DNA of 64,000 bases from Dolomedes plantarius (lineage: Eukaryota; Arthropoda; Arachnida; Araneae; Dolomedidae), in the NCBI GenBank assembly GCA_907164885.2, contig OU015492.1:188863838-188927837 (forward strand), given 5' to 3'. Below are positions 47,921 through 61,908 of the stretch, in pieces. Every line of letters starts with the position of its first letter. Position 1 is the stretch's first letter. A model generated the notes under the pieces. The model worked only from the letters and a program-made list of their open reading frames with translations, was not told the DNA's origin and did not search any database. The translations under genes and the position numbers were made by a program.

Positions 47921-49648
47921 ATGGTGCTAAAATGTATTAAAACTAACCACTCAACCAATAATTACTTTCACTGCTACATTTGAAGTTGTACTATTCATTT
48001 ACTATTACATATTGATGCCGCTCTATACTTTCACTGTCACAGCCCGCGTTGAATCCTTTTCATACTTAACTGCGGTACTATTTTACTTTTCATTTTATTT
48101 CAAAGGACATCATTCCGTAATTTGAAGTATCTATTATCTCACATGTTGGCGGATTTAATAATTAAAGGCAGGAATGCTCAAACTGGGGCCTACCAAGCTT
48201 TTATGTGAGACCCGAAACACTCACACTCATTACCATGCAGGTGCTTTTATAAACACAATATTGGAAATGAGTGCCTGGTGAAAATGTGTCACCTGATGAT
48301 TAGGGTCGTTCGCATCGAAGTATCTTTCTGAATCATCCAATTCCATAATGAAATATGCGAAGAACTTATAGAGAAATCGGCTTACTGATTCTTACATTGA
48401 TAACATTTTGAGCATAGCATGCAGCAAGTTCAAACGTGATTTGTCTAAAATATTCAAAAGTTTGTCGCAACATAAAAAAACGCTCATTTTTAAATAAACG
48501 TTTGAATACATTTAGATTTTGAGCTTTATTTTTTACGTTGTTATATTATGAGGTATAGCTACCTCATAGTAGAGAAAAAAGGGTTGAATATGGCTGATTT
48601 AATAGATAGTCTAATCTTACATGGCTAACTCTCTGCTTGTTCATGTTAAATTCTCAAATTCATGTAAATTGATATGTTTGAACTGAAATACGAGGGTGTT
48701 TCAAAAGGTAGCATCAAGTTGAATATTTTGAAATGTATAATTCATTTAGTGATACAACAGACCTGTTATTCTTCTACACGAGCACACTTCTTTTCAATCT
48801 ACTTCTCACATGGTTGCACGAAGTCCTATACCAATTGGGCAGTGTCAACATCTTCTGTAAGAATGAGTCATTCCTGCGCGGGTTTTTGAAATGTGTCGGG
48901 TTTTAGTTCCAAGAACTGCAGTGAATTTTCTGTTACTTTTTCCACCACCCTCATGCATAAGACTGCTAAATGGAATTGCATATATAAGCAATGGGTTGAG
49001 TATGAACAGTGTTTAACCTTACTCTCTTTTTGCATCCCAATGGGGAGAAATATTTTTTTCCAAAGAGACAAGCACTTTTCTTGGCGACAAGTAATAATAT
49101 AAAAGAGTGAAATCTTGATAAAATTCGAAATTGCAGTTCTTGTTTCTTACATTAAGAAATGAATAATACCAGATTTACCTTATTATCAAAGTTCTATTCC
49201 TCTTGAAAATGAAGCTAAATTCACAAAATTGGTCGTTGTGGTTCTAGTCTAATGCTATAAATTTTGGCAATTTTTTTAGTTTTCCTGAAGTACAATATCA
49301 AAATTTTAGGAACATGTACGTGAAAATGAATGTTTTTAATTGAATCTTTCGAAACCAAAAATTTTAAGCATTAGGTAATTTTTCTTTGAAGATTCTAACA
49401 TGAAAGTTTAAAACTTGTAAATGGTATTAGGAATTTAAAAACTGATTACTATTTTTTTTTATCCTTAATGAGGTACTATGTTTTCAAATTGGATAATTTT
49501 ATTATTGCAAAAAAGTAAAATACCTCCACACTCTGAGATTGATGTTCTGGATTTTTTCACTGCTGTCAATATTCGTAATTTTTATCACATTTTTATAAAA
49601 CTCATTGAAAATATTTTCCATTTTTAAAAGCTTAAGATTTTAATTCAT
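47921..49648. other. nothing firm between the two LTR-like copies
   Basis: No gag/pol sequence, so the two copies are not the ends of one retroelement. CTCAAACTGGGGCC at 48179 is hAT-terminus-like, and ATACGAGGGTGTTTCAAAAG at 48689 looks like a mariner end, but neither has a partner I can find. Confidence 0.45.
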
Positions 49649-49653
49649 AAGTT

Positions 49654-50185
49654 TATATGGTTCTGTTTCTTATTTACCCTGTGAATCCTCTAACGGTCCA
49701 GGCACACTATAAAGTAATAGGTATAAATATAAATAATTCCTTTATTTTCTACGTAGAGGTAGACTAACATAGACCGACTTGGGGCTTCAAATAATAACAC
49801 AACAGTACCGCAACTTGCGGTACTAAGAAACTGAACTTTAAAGTCGTAACGAACCCTTTCAGGCAGGATATACGTTCACTAATAATACCCGTAACCATCG
49901 GGCTCTGAAATAACTATCGAACTCTTGCAGCCATCTAGGGTAAACACTAATACGTGCTCTATCAGTTAAATACCGCTATCACCTTCAATCTAACTTTTCT
50001 CGACTCTTTCGTATCTCTACTAACAACATAACGTACTACCGTACAAATCTCCACTCCCTTCTTGGGCTCTTGCCAACTCAGCGTGTGTCACTTAAATAGA
50101 CCAGACACCTGCTCTGAACTCACTTCGACTGGCCTGCACTGCGCAGCTACCAGAAATTTGCATCTGAGCAACACGCGGACCCTAC
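49654..50185 (-). mobile_element. solo LTR-like element, copy 2
   Basis: 532 bp flanked by AAGTT (49649-49653 and 50186-50190). Same structure and orientation as copy 1, with small indels. The different target sequence shows it inserted independently. Confidence 0.75.
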
Positions 50186-50190
50186 AAGTT

Positions 50191-51556
50191 ATTAAAATGG
50201 ATTGATATATATTTCACTGCAGTTTGAGGCCCACGAAAGAATGGAAATCTTACTTTTTCCAGTCTCACAAAAAGAAAAAAAAAGTTTTCACACATGGAAG
50301 GAAAATTTTTTGCTGAACCAGTTTACATTGCTGCTATAGTTAATAATTTCTTTTAAAAATATATTTTATTAAATCTTAATGAAATTATATTTACATTTCT
50401 ATAATGTAATAAAGCGCGAGAGTTGTTTCTTTTAGAATTTTTTTAGGGATAATTAAACTCTCTCTAGTAAATATCGATATCCTATTGATATTCACTTCTA
50501 AATTTTTCTCGTATATCAGCTACATTATTCCATATATTTTCTTTATTGTGTCACATTCAAGAAATTCCTTTAATTTTTATACATTTCAAAACAATTAACA
50601 CCTTAATTTATGAGCATCCATTTCTAGTGTAATTTATTTCACTTCTCTCCACTGGGCTTTAAATAAAAATCTATTTGAACCATTTTTTATTTCTAATTAA
50701 CGCTGTGATTTAGTTAAGTTTTATTCGGGTTGTTTGCTTTCGAATAATTTAATTTAAGCAACTAAATATGTGCTAAAACTTGTTGAATTAAATAAAAAGT
50801 AAGATTTATTTTGAGTGGAATTTAACTCTGAGAAATTTTCCTTCAAGGTGTGAATAAAATAAAGTTACTAGGCATTTGTTGATGACATTTTTGTCTTTTT
50901 AAAAACTTATCTTGATTACATTTTGACATTTTTACACTTACGGGAAAAAATATTTTATTTACAAATGTTAGCCTTTAAAAAGATTGTATGTATATTTGTG
51001 TTATAGTCTGTATTTAACATTTATGCTGTGCTACGTTAAAAGAATTGACTGTAAAGAAAAAAAATGTATATACAGTCATATTCTGTTACTAGCTTTCCAA
51101 ATTACCGTGTGATGTATGTAAGAGCAGAATGTATATCTTACACTAGTTAAAGGCTAATTTAGCAAACAAACATATCAGTTCAAACATATCAAGTATAGCC
51201 TTAATAATGTATAATACAATTAGAAAAACATAATCATGATAGTATTAGAAATGATAACTAAATACTCTGAATGCAAAATTTATAAATAAAAGCAATAGCC
51301 TTTAAAAAATTATATTACTGATTTTTTCTTCAATTGTCCTTGAATACTAAATTGATATTCATTATACCTTTAATTAGAATTTCGTAAATCAAATTTGTTA
51401 TCCTAACAGTCCCTATAATTCGTTTATAAACAAAGACAATATAATCTCAAATCTAAGTGTCTTTCATGGGACGTTCGGAATTCTCCGACCAGGCAATAAA
51501 ACGCCAAATAAACATTCCTTTTCGACATCAGCCTTTTTCTTAGTCTGCTCTCCGGC
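50191..51556. other. AT-rich stretch, nothing recognised
   Basis: No supported feature. Confidence 0.5.
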
Positions 51557-53790
51557 TTCAGACCATTTCCCTCCAGAAATATACTGCTTTGGAAAATTAA
51601 GTGCATAAAATAGTATCGAAACTGAAAGAACGGAACTCTTTTTCTTAAACAGTAAATATAACATTTCCTTTAAAATATACATTTTAAGATGCTCGCAGTA
51701 CTGAGCATTAACTAATCATCACATTTAAAAAAGCTTCAGAACATTTACAATCATCTCCAGAAACATACTGCTTTGAAAAATTAAGTGTAAAGTAAATAAA
51801 ACATTTCCTTAAAGATATGCATTTGAAGATGCTCGTAGTACTGAGTATTAACTTATCAAGACAGTTAAAAAAGTTCCAGATCATTTACAATCACCTCCAG
51901 AAACATACTGCTTTGAAAAATTAAGTGAAAAGTAAATAAAACATTTCCTTAAAGATATGCATTTGAAGATGCTCGTAGTACTGAGTATTAACTTATCAAG
52001 ACAGTTAAAAAAGTTCCAGATCATTTACAATCACCTCCAGAAACATACTGCTTTGAAAAATTAAGTGTAAAGCAAATATAACATTTCCTTAAAGATATGC
52101 ATTTCAAGATGCTCGTAGTACTGAGAATTAACTGATCAAGACAGTTAAAAAAGCTTCAGACGATTTATAATCACCTCCAGAACCATACTGCTTTGAAAAA
52201 TTAAGTGTAAAGTAAATATTACATTTCTTTAAATATATACATTTGAAGATACTCATAGTACAGAGAATTAACTGATCAAGACAGTTGAAAGAGCTTCAGA
52301 CCATTTACAATCACCTCCAGAACCATACTGCTTTGAAAAATTAAGTGTGAGGTAAATATAACATTTCCTTAAAGATATGCATTTGAAGATGCTCGTAGTA
52401 CTGAGTATTAACTGATCAAGACAGTTAAAAAAGCTTCAGACCATTTACAATCACCTCCAGAATCATAAAGCTTTGAGAAATTAAGTGTAAAATAAATATA
52501 ACATTTCCTTAAAGATATACATTTGAAGATACTCGTAGTACTGAGAATTAACTGATCAAGACAGTTGAAAGAGCTTCAGACCATTTACAATCACCTCCAA
52601 AATCATACTGCTTTGAAAAATGAAGTGTGAAGTAAATATAACATTTCCTTAAAGATATGCATTTGAAGATGCTAGTAGTACTGAGTATTAACTAATCAAG
52701 ACAGTTAAAAAAGCTTCAGACCATTTACAATCACCTCCAGAACCATACTGCTTTGAAAAATTAAGTGTGAGGTAAATATAACATTTCCTTAAAGATATGC
52801 ATTTGAAGATGCTCGTAGTACTGAGTATAAACTGATCAAGACAGTTAAAAAAGCTTCAGACCATTTACAATCACCTCCAGAATCATAAAGCTTTGAGAAA
52901 TTAAGTGTAAAATAAATATAACATTTCCTTAAAGATATACATTTGAAGATACTCGTAGTACTGAGAATTAACTGATCAAGACAGTTGAAAGAGCTTCAGA
53001 CCATTTACAATCACCTCCAAAATCATACTGCTTTGAAAAATGAAGTGTGAAGTAAATATAACATTTCCTTAAAGATATGCATTTGAAGATGCTAGTAGTA
53101 CTGAGTATTAACTAATCAACACATTTAAAAAAGCTTCAGACCATTTACAATCACCTGTCGAAACATACTGCTTTGAAAAATTAAGTGTAAAGTAAATATA
53201 ACATTTCCTTAAAGATATGCATTTGAAGATGCTCTTAGTACTGAGTATTAACTAATCAAGACAGTTAAAAAAGCTTCAGACCATTTACAATCACCTGTCG
53301 AAACATACTGCTTTGAAAAATTAAGTGTAAAGTAAATATAACGTTTCCTTAAAGATATGCATTTGAAGGTGCTCGTAGTACTTAGTATTAACTGATCAAG
53401 ACAGTTAAAAATGCTTCAGACCATGTACAATCACCTCCAGGAATATGCTGCTTTGGGAAATTAAGAGCATAAAATAGTATCGAAACTGAAAAAAATGTAA
53501 CTCTTTTCATATACAGTAAATATAAAATTTCCTTAAATATATAGATTTGAAGATGCTCGTAGTACTGAGTATCAGCTAATCATCACAGTTAAAAAAGCTT
53601 CAGACCATTTACAATCACCTCCAGGAATATACTGCTTTGGAAAATTAATTGCTTAAAATAGTATCGAAACTGATAGCACGGAACTCTCTTTCTTATACAG
53701 TAAATATAACATTTCCTTAAAAATGCACATTTGAATATGCTCATGGTACTGAGTATTAACTCATCATGACAGTTTTAAAAAGTTTATGAA
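51557..53790. repeat. 140-bp satellite with 3-mer higher-order structure
   Basis: Fifteen units, marked by CATACTGCTTTGAAAAATTA-like motifs at about 51582, 51767 and then every 140 bp to 53447, then 53629. The outermost units on each side are 182-185 bp because they keep an extra ~45 bp (ATAAAATAGTATCGAAACTG...) that the inner units lack. Units at 52327/52747, 52467/52887 and 52607/53027 are pairwise nearly identical, so a 420-bp block of three units was duplicated. No coding potential is seen. Confidence 0.95.
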
Positions 53791-55558
53791 TATGTGTTTA
53801 TAGTCTGAAATTTCAATTTCTATAATATTCTGAGGTAATTTTTTCCCTTGCTGGTTTGTCTTGTAAATAGAGTAACCAGTCCAGAGCACTCGCACAAGAC
53901 TACTTAAATTCATAATAAAATAGCTTATTGCTATTATGTCTTCATATAAGCAAAAAAATTTCTTATTCTCGATTACTAAATATTTAGAGCTTTAGTTTTT
54001 GCTCTATTTACCTAAGACTTTTCCTTGCGATGAGTAAGGTATTTTGATCACCTATCTTCATAAAAGTTAAGTACTTCCGCATTCGGTTTCTATTTTTGAG
54101 ATTTTTTATAAAATTTAAGTTAGATTTTAAAAAGGATCAGTAGTTTGGAAATATATAATGGCTAATAGCTTATTTGGTTAATAGTGTTCACGTATTCCTG
54201 TTGTACTGATCTGCATTGTATTTCACAGGATATCTTGTATACTGTATCTCTGCAAGTTATTCTGTAATGTAAAAAACACATACTCTTTTAGAAAGTCGTT
54301 CAGGTTTTATTTACTGTTTGCGAGAGTTGTTGCATCGAGTTGCTGTATCTGAATTTTCCTGCATTAGCAAAAAAAAATTTTAAGAGAAAAAAACTATCGT
54401 TAATTTCTCTTGTTTCATTTATTTAAAGAGCAACGGCTAGTCCGTTGTTCTTTATACCATTGAATAAAATATTATTTTTGGAGATCAGAAAAGTTATGAT
54501 ACGTATTTTTGTATTGATGCCGGATTTTTCATGATAGTTCTTTAAACAATTCTTCAACTTTTCTTCGTAAAATACAATTTGGGGAATTTGGAGAGAATTA
54601 TCTATTTCTTAATTCAAATTGACGCTTAAATGACCAACGTCCTGTGGTAAGAGTTTATAAGGAAAATTTTGCAAGAAACTAAATTTTAATGCTCGGTTTA
54701 ATCTTCCAACTAAAGTAAAAAAACAAAAATATCATAAATGCACATGCCTCAGAAAATATCGCTAAAGTGACTTAACACATTGTATGGAATCCAAATCTCT
54801 AACACCTCAACTCTGACTTCCACAATTTCTCTCCTAATCTGAACATGGTTTTCGATTAACATTGTTCTGTAGCTCTTTATTCTGCAGTAATTCACTTGCT
54901 ATTGTTCTGCTATGGCTTTATTTGTATGCAGAATCATCACTGTGATCATTAAAGTATTATATTTTAAGATTGCTATGTGTTCTCGGTTCACTGTCTTTTC
55001 GTACAAGTAACTAGAATAGTCCAAACGCCCTTCTGCTCCGAAAATATATTGCAACGATGGAGAAATTTACTTTTAGATTCTGAGATTTCCGAAAATTAAA
55101 TTAATAAACTATCAACATGCACGCTTGCAGTTTTGTTGCATTCGCAAACTTTACTGTGATATATTTATTTCTCAATAAATAACTTATAACTTACTTTAAA
55201 AAGTAAACGTATCTAGCCAAACTTTTATTTTACTAGTATAAATGAAGCAATTCAAAATTCTTCGTACTTAATGTATTTCTCTTTTCTGTTGAATGAATAA
55301 GGGACAAAGGGGGGGAATTTTAACTGCAATTACACACCAAGAATTGATCTTCTAAAAGAATGGAATAATCAAAAGGACTTTACTTTTAATTTAATTTAAA
55401 GCCCTAATCAGAGAAAATTTTCGTATTGTACGTCTTCAAAGCAAGATGGTCCTAATAGTTTCAGCTTTGTTTTTATGTATCTTGTGATTTTTCGTCAGCG
55501 AAATTTTTTTCTTACGTAAGTCTCAATGTCTTGAATTTCTCTTAAAATAATCTTTTTT
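53791..55558. other. AT-rich stretch, nothing recognised
   Basis: No supported feature. Confidence 0.5.
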
Positions 55559-55561
55559 TTT

Positions 55562-55757
55562 CAGTGCGACTGGCAGTCATCGTGCAGACATTCTGTGATA
55601 TATTCGTATGCTGTTTGTGTTGGAAGCTCCCAATATGTGAGCCAACATTGATCCGAAAAAAGGAACAACAGCAGAGGATCGCTTTGGCCGAGATTCGAAT
55701 CTAAACCCATGCAACGGTAGCTTCCAACCCTAACTACCATACAATGTGGACGGCTTT
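55562..55757 (-). mobile_element. tRNA-derived SINE
   Basis: On the minus strand: A-box-like TATGGTAGTTAGGGTT, B-box-like AGATTCGAATCTCGG, then TGTTGGCTCACATATTGGGA, the body shared with the SINE at 36506. A 74-codon minus-strand frame is a shadow. Confidence 0.75.
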
Positions 55758-55792
55758 CAGATAAAATTATTTGAAACTTTAACACGTCTTAA

Positions 55793-56035
55793 CCCTTTGT
55801 GGGGCGCCGTTTGCACAGTGCAAACGCTTAAATCTTGTCTTTTTTTTCACTTGTATTCAATGTATTACAGTTAAATGAGCAGAAAAATGGTTATTACTGC
55901 CATCTGTTATCAGTTTAATGAAGTAAAAACATCTTGCAACCTTTATTTTGAAATTTTTCAAGATTCTTTAGGTTAAAATAGGTCTGGAAAAAATCTGCAC
56001 CTTGCAAGTGGTGGAGGTTTTCGCCCCTGAAGGGG
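55793..56035. mobile_element. piggyBac-type MITE
   Basis: 243 bp between TTAA (55789-55792) and TTAA (56036-56039). The inverted ends are CCCTTTGTGGGGCG and CCCCTTCAGGGGCG. A perfect palindromic CGTTTGCACAGTGCAAACG lies at 55808-55826 inside the left end. Confidence 0.8.
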
Positions 56036-56052
56036 TTAAGCCTGTTGTTGAG

Positions 56053-56113
56053 AAATATATATTTAGGGAATGTATATTTAGGAAATATATATTTAGGGAA
56101 ATATATATTTAGT
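56053..56113. repeat. short tandem repeat (GGAAATATATATTTA)n
   Basis: About four units of 15-18 bp, each an imperfect palindrome. Confidence 0.85.
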
Positions 56114-56799
56114 ATGCAATATCAATCGATTTTGTAGAAGACTATGTAAAATTTCATTCAAAGCTACGATTAATAGCATGTTGATTTACATCGGAAAAAA
56201 GTCAAAGGAATTTTGCATAAAACTAGACTGATAATTAGATTTTGAAATCGCTTCATCTAAACACACACTTTATAGTGGGAAAATAAATATGCACACTCTA
56301 GCACACGTTAAAACCCTATTAAAATTTTTACCCACAATCCCTTTCTTGATATCTAATTTTGATACTTTTCATACTGACAATATGATGTATTTATCAGTTA
56401 TTGTACCCCGCTGTATTATTAAAATTAAATAAAAAAACTTTGATGGAATAGAAATTCTTTTCGTATCTGATATACGAATATCTGCAAAACATGGATCTTT
56501 TTCCAGAAACCATTTCTATTGGTAGGATTTGAATTACTGCAGCGGAAAAAAGAGGAAATGGAGTTACAGTTGGGGAGAAGACGATGTTTCCTTATGAATA
56601 GATCGGGATAGACTTTTTTTAAAGGATTTAAATTTCATTCGGAAATAGATTTTGCATGTAAATGTAATAACAAAAGATTTTTTTAAAGTAGGATTCCTTT
56701 TCCTAGAGTTATATTCTATGCCATGATTGCAATTTTACTTAACTGATAGATTGGATAAGGCGATGGATTGCAAGAAATTGAAAAATGTAAGAAAGGAAT

Positions 56800-57335
56800 A
56801 ATTACAAGATAAAAAGAACTTTTTATATACCCCGTTTTTAAATTTTCTGTTGAATCATATAAACTAATTGCACAAACCTTCACTTAATTGCTCTTTTTTA
56901 CTTCCTTTTATTTAATTTTAATCACTTTTTAGTCGTTTCCACTATCCACAGACTTTATAAACTGCTAACTTTTATAATTTTTTTTAATTTTTTTGCACAA
57001 TATTTTTGCAAACAAACTAAATCCATATGTATTCTATTTTCAAAATCGTCAAACGCCGTTACGCAAAAGTGCAAGCATTGAATTCGATCGAAGCGCCCCT
57101 ATGCGAATTTTTTCCGAACTCACTTTCCATACAAAACGAAATTAACTAAAAATGAATTCAATTCTGCTTAAAAATGGCTAAAAGTATTAAAAGAATGCAT
57201 TGTCATCGTGTTCTGGGCTATTCTAAAAGTTTCAAATGCTTAGCTAGTGGGGAAGTTAGTTAAAAATCGATTGCAAAATTTGTACTGGACAAACACACAA
57301 ACAAGAAAACGAGTTAATAAAAACGTGGTAAAAAT
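56800..57335 (+). repeat. dispersed repeat with conserved ends (copy B)
   Basis: It starts AATTACAAGATAAAAAGAAC and ends AATAAAAACGTGGTAAAA. About 60 bp at the start and 170 bp at the end match copies A and C; a ~300-bp middle is largely its own. Confidence 0.75.
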
Positions 57336-60300
57336 ATATAGTTTCCAGCAGGTGCGGTTAGTAAAAATATCTGACAGAAATCACATCTAGTTTACATGTA
57401 TTAGTAATACCTGGGGCAATAGCTAACTGAATAATCAACCACTATAGTTCCTGCCTTTGAGATTTACGCATTATATTTCGGTAGGTGCCTCATGAATCCC
57501 AGTGCACACAGAAAAATTTAATTCGGCTGACATTACTCGAAATGTCTCGTATTAATCTAGCAGGAAACTGACTTCTGTACAGATGGGGAATGGAGCCCTT
57601 GTCTCTTGAACTGTGAATCGGTGTTCTGTCAACTGAAATATCCCTGTGACTAGAAAAACTGTCTTTTTCTTTTGCATCACATTGTTCATTTATCTCGTTT
57701 TTCTTCTTTTCTCAACCAATGAAGATGGATTCTAGCTTGTATTTTTTCAATTAATTATTTATCTACTTTTCTTACGATTCTAAAGTTCTCTCCCAATTTG
57801 TTTGACTAACTGAGTGTTGCCCTGAATTTTTGCAATATGTTTGACTAACAGTCCGTAATTACTCTTTCATTCTGCTGGACACCAATATCACGAGAAAAAT
57901 CTGCCAGCGAAGTGAATACACTAAGTAACCTAATTTCGGAGATGAGGTTCTACTAATGGGACTATACCGGTGATGAGAAGAAACTCTCATTTTACGACTT
58001 TATTCTCTTCCTCCTATTTGAGAAAAAAGATAAAGCATGTTGACCATTTTATTTTTCTAAATTATTTATTTATTTATCAATTTTTTTCAGCAATGCCAAA
58101 TTTCTTACACTAAGTTATATTGGCATATGTTTTATTAACGGTCTTTAAAGTCTCTTTTTCCTCGGTTGTGACTGCCATAAAAAGACCAATGATTCAGCTC
58201 CGAGAAGGGACCCGAGTCTCCTAATTTTGACTCAAGAGTTCTAACAAAGGGACTATTTCGGTTACGTGAGGAAACTCCCATTTTCTCGATTTCATAAATT
58301 TCTCTGAATTATGTAGAAACATATTTTAGGTACATCATCTAAGGGAGTTTCACTGACACTCAAGAAGTAGAAATTTCTCGTATAAAATGAAACTTTCATA
58401 GCGCAAGTATACCAGAACTTTACTACTTGATTATGCACCAGAAATTCTAAATGTGCTGTGGTCAGATTTTAATATTTGTTTTTAAGTTGTGTAAATTTAT
58501 ATGCATTAAACAAAAATCGCCTGTAAGAGAAGTTACAGGTACACAATATTGCCAGTTTTACGCTTAAGTTACATTAAGTGCAATTTATAGAGATGGCTAA
58601 CTTCTACCCTAACTAGGATATATGAATATCGAAGTTACCCTCTAATGAAGTAGAAACGAAACTTAATAGATACAACAAAGTTTATTCTTCGCTTGACACA
58701 TATAAATTGCGGTTCGAAACAGTACTGTGTAGATACTGGTACAAAATGTATAAACACTATTCAAGGAAATATAGTTCAAAGTACTCACAGATATCAATAA
58801 AGTCAAACCAGAGATGCGGCACTGTAATCTACTTCTACGACCACAAGAAACTCTTTATGCTGGATTGGCAAAAACTCACGTAAGTTTTGAAGCGATCTAG
58901 CTAATAGCCACCAACGGCAACTCGCATAAACAGCTCTAAACAAACCAGACTGTCTGCGTAACCTGGCTACGTCGTATTTATAGTAACCGTCTATGCTGAA
59001 TTTATCATAAATTTGTAGCTTCTTTTTATTTATGCAGATATGATCCATTATTGTTAATCGATTATTAGGCAGACTTTACAACTTTCTTACCACAATTTCA
59101 GTTTATATACACCAGTTTTACTGGAAGTACATGTTCCTATATTTCTGGACTTACTAAGATCGTATTTAAATATTTTACCGGTCACGAAGAATGTTAATTT
59201 AAATATTTCATGAGAGTATCTCCAGCAAACCAAACAGCGATGCATGTAGGTTTCTACCTTAATCTGAGACAAAGATCCAGAGACCTTTTACCCGGATCTC
59301 ACGAAATTCAATCATTCTAGTCTATAGAGGAAAGAATCAAACGTCTTCGATTTGAAGGTCCAAATTAAGAGAACTTAATGACAATCGAATTGCATTGAAT
59401 ACGCCCTAGTAAAATGTTATCTCATATGCAAAATTAAGCATGAAGAGTACATCACAGTTAATTTCTTTCATACATAAAGAAAAGATTGTAATGAACAATA
59501 AAAATTAAGTAATTAACTCACTGTTTAATAAACTCCCATTTAATTAATTGTTTATGAGTATTTTCTTTAAAATAATTGAAATTATACGCAAGTTATGATA
59601 TATATATTTTTCTTTTTTTTTCTAGTCAAATTGAAATTCTTTAAAAAACATTCACTGTCATTAAAATTTAAAAAATGGTATAATTTTCACACAAAAACAG
59701 ATAATAATTAGTTAAGCGTATAGAAATGATATTTTTAACAAAAAGTAGGAGACAAAAAGTAAGTATTTTTAACAAAAAGTAGTTGAATATCTAAGTATTT
59801 TAAAAAAGACGATATTAAAAATTATAAATACCTTATGGTGAAATCGAATTATCAATAGAACGAAAAAAAAAAATCTTGAATATTCCCAGCTTTAGTAACT
59901 TCTGTCAGTACGTGATTATTATTTCGAGGATTATCTCAGTATCGAATATTTGATGGGGGGTTCGAACGTTAGAAATTAATTATTCTGTTCAACTTAATTT
60001 AATTTATGTAATAACTGTTCATAAAACACTATTACGTAGGTAAATTAATAATTGCTGGGAAATATTTTGTTTAATAATCTTGATGCCATTTTGAGAATTA
60101 CATAGTTTAGATAAAACATAATAAAATTAGAATCAAAATAGTAAAATTTCGTCATTTCAAATATCCTTTTCAGATATTACGGTTATTGAATTTGAAAAAA
60201 GTGGTTTTATACTGCATTGTATTCTGATAAAAGACATGTAATCGAAACTTATTATACACTTGTTTGCTGGAAGGTATCTAAATATGTTTATTGATAAATA

Positions 60301-61190
60301 GCGTTCTTTGTGAATGCCATTTGCAATCTACAGTTTTCATATTCGGTTTAAAAATAATTATGTTACTTAAAATATAAAAAGGAACAAAAAGATTTTTTTA
60401 TTCAAATTATATTAATTGAATTGGAAGTAAATAAAAAAAGGTCTTGTAATTTGACTGCATTTCATTTCATGTCTTAAACTAGGTAATTTAAAACATATGG
60501 TACAATGAAAGAGAAAAATTAATTTTAAAAGCCTTTCAAGTGTAAATGAAAGAGTATTTGCTGAGAAATAAATAGCAAGCAATATTAATTAGAATTTCTA
60601 CATATCTAATTCCTAAAAGAAAATGAAACAAAAATCTTTCCACTCTAATCAATCAGACTTTCATCAAAGAAACAAGAAAATGAGATACATTATGACATCT
60701 TCAGATGCGTTCCTAATTAACTGAGCAGTGAAAAAGACTGGTATAATTAACTTTTCAAACTGAATATACGACTCCACCAATTAAAGAAAATCTTTAGTTA
60801 TATAAAAAGCTTCGTAAAACCATGCTATGAATTGCCGTTACCTTAAATAAACATTGCAAAAAATTAAGTGAATGTCTTAGACAGGGACGAGTAATTAAAG
60901 CTAATTTTATTTTTTTATAAACTGAAAGGAGATTGTGCAAATTCAATCAGTCGTGTTTTAAGCATATTTGCTTGGGCATTCTTTGCGTAAGAGAGTCTTC
61001 AATTGAGAGATATATGAAAGGAAGACAATAATTACGAAGAAATGTTTTTCGTTAAGACAAAATGTCATATAAAGAACCGTCTTTCACTTTTAAGGTAGAC
61101 AATCTTAAAATGTATTATTCTCATATAGGATATGCCTAATATGAGACCCCAGCTTACAGGATGTACCAAGTACTGCCGCCTGGCGACTGG
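57336..61190. other. AT-rich stretch, nothing firm
   Basis: No protein family recognised. 57945-58010 and 58245-58310 share GGGACTAT..CGGT and AAACTC.CATTTT in order, perhaps an old duplication. Frames at 58803-59272 (minus) have no domain. Confidence 0.45.
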
Positions 61191-61234
61191 AGCATAAAAC
61201 AGTAGTCTATTGCATCATTCGTAATCCTTGTTTC

Positions 61235-61461
61235 CTCTGAAGCCTTGTTTCCTCTGAAGCTGCAGATGCAATAACGCCCAGGCGAAATCCACAACCATCT
61301 AGCAGTAGTGACAATGTGGAAGGTATTGATCAAACAACACGTTCAAACCAGTTCTTAGTGACTCCTGAAGAAATAAATCCTTTGCCTACGTTACCTGAGA
61401 AAAACACTTCAAAACCAAGTAGGGCCCGTAAAGCCGATATTATCACATCATCGCCCTATAA
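61235..61461 (+). pseudogene. pogo/Tigger-type transposase C-terminal fragment
   Basis: The frame reads EAADAITPRRNPQPSSSSDN, VTPEEINPLPTLPEKN and SRARKADIITSSPYKSKL. The (V/I)(T/S)PE.I.PLP and RK..I.T.SPYK blocks follow the catalytic domain in pogo/Tigger (DDE_1) transposases. It is preceded by a 17-bp tandem duplication (CCTTGTTTCCTCTGAAG, 61226-61259). The catalytic domain is not present. An ATG at 61316 opens a 103-codon frame, but only its first third has family resemblance. Confidence 0.6.
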
Positions 61462-61908
61462 AAGTAAATTGTTTTATAGCATTAATAAAAGAACTGCAGC
61501 ATATTTGAAAAACACATTTTTTAGTATATGTACGTCATTTGTTGAGTATATGTACGTCAAAAGCTTAGCTAGAGAAAAATATTCACTGTATATGACATTA
61601 TTTTCACGTCATTGCACAAGAATCTGAATGACTGCATAGCGAGTGCTTCAATTGCTCCTCCAAACCGACTAAAATTTTCAGTTTCTGTCAATTGGTAAGA
61701 TACTCTACAATGAGAAAAATTTATAACAATGAAATTATATACCTTTCAATGGGAAATAACATCTATGGATGAATAATACATCCCGCTGTCAGAAAAATAT
61801 GTACGTATGAAATGATGAACCCTACAATGCGAAAAAATATATAAAAATGAAAAAAAGAATTCTCTATTTCTCTTTCAACACTAACATTCACTTCGACGCC
61901 TTCTACTA

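Noticed and set aside
48179..48720. hAT or mariner element suggested by CTCAAACTGGGGCC and ATACGAGGGTGTTTC
   Set aside because: No inverted partner or target duplication found for either.
47396..50185. One LTR retrotransposon with the two LTR-like copies as its ends
   Set aside because: Each copy has its own target duplication and the 1.7 kb between them has no gag or pol.
51557..53790. CRISPR array
   Set aside because: The 140-bp units are contiguous with no unique spacers, and the context is an animal genome.
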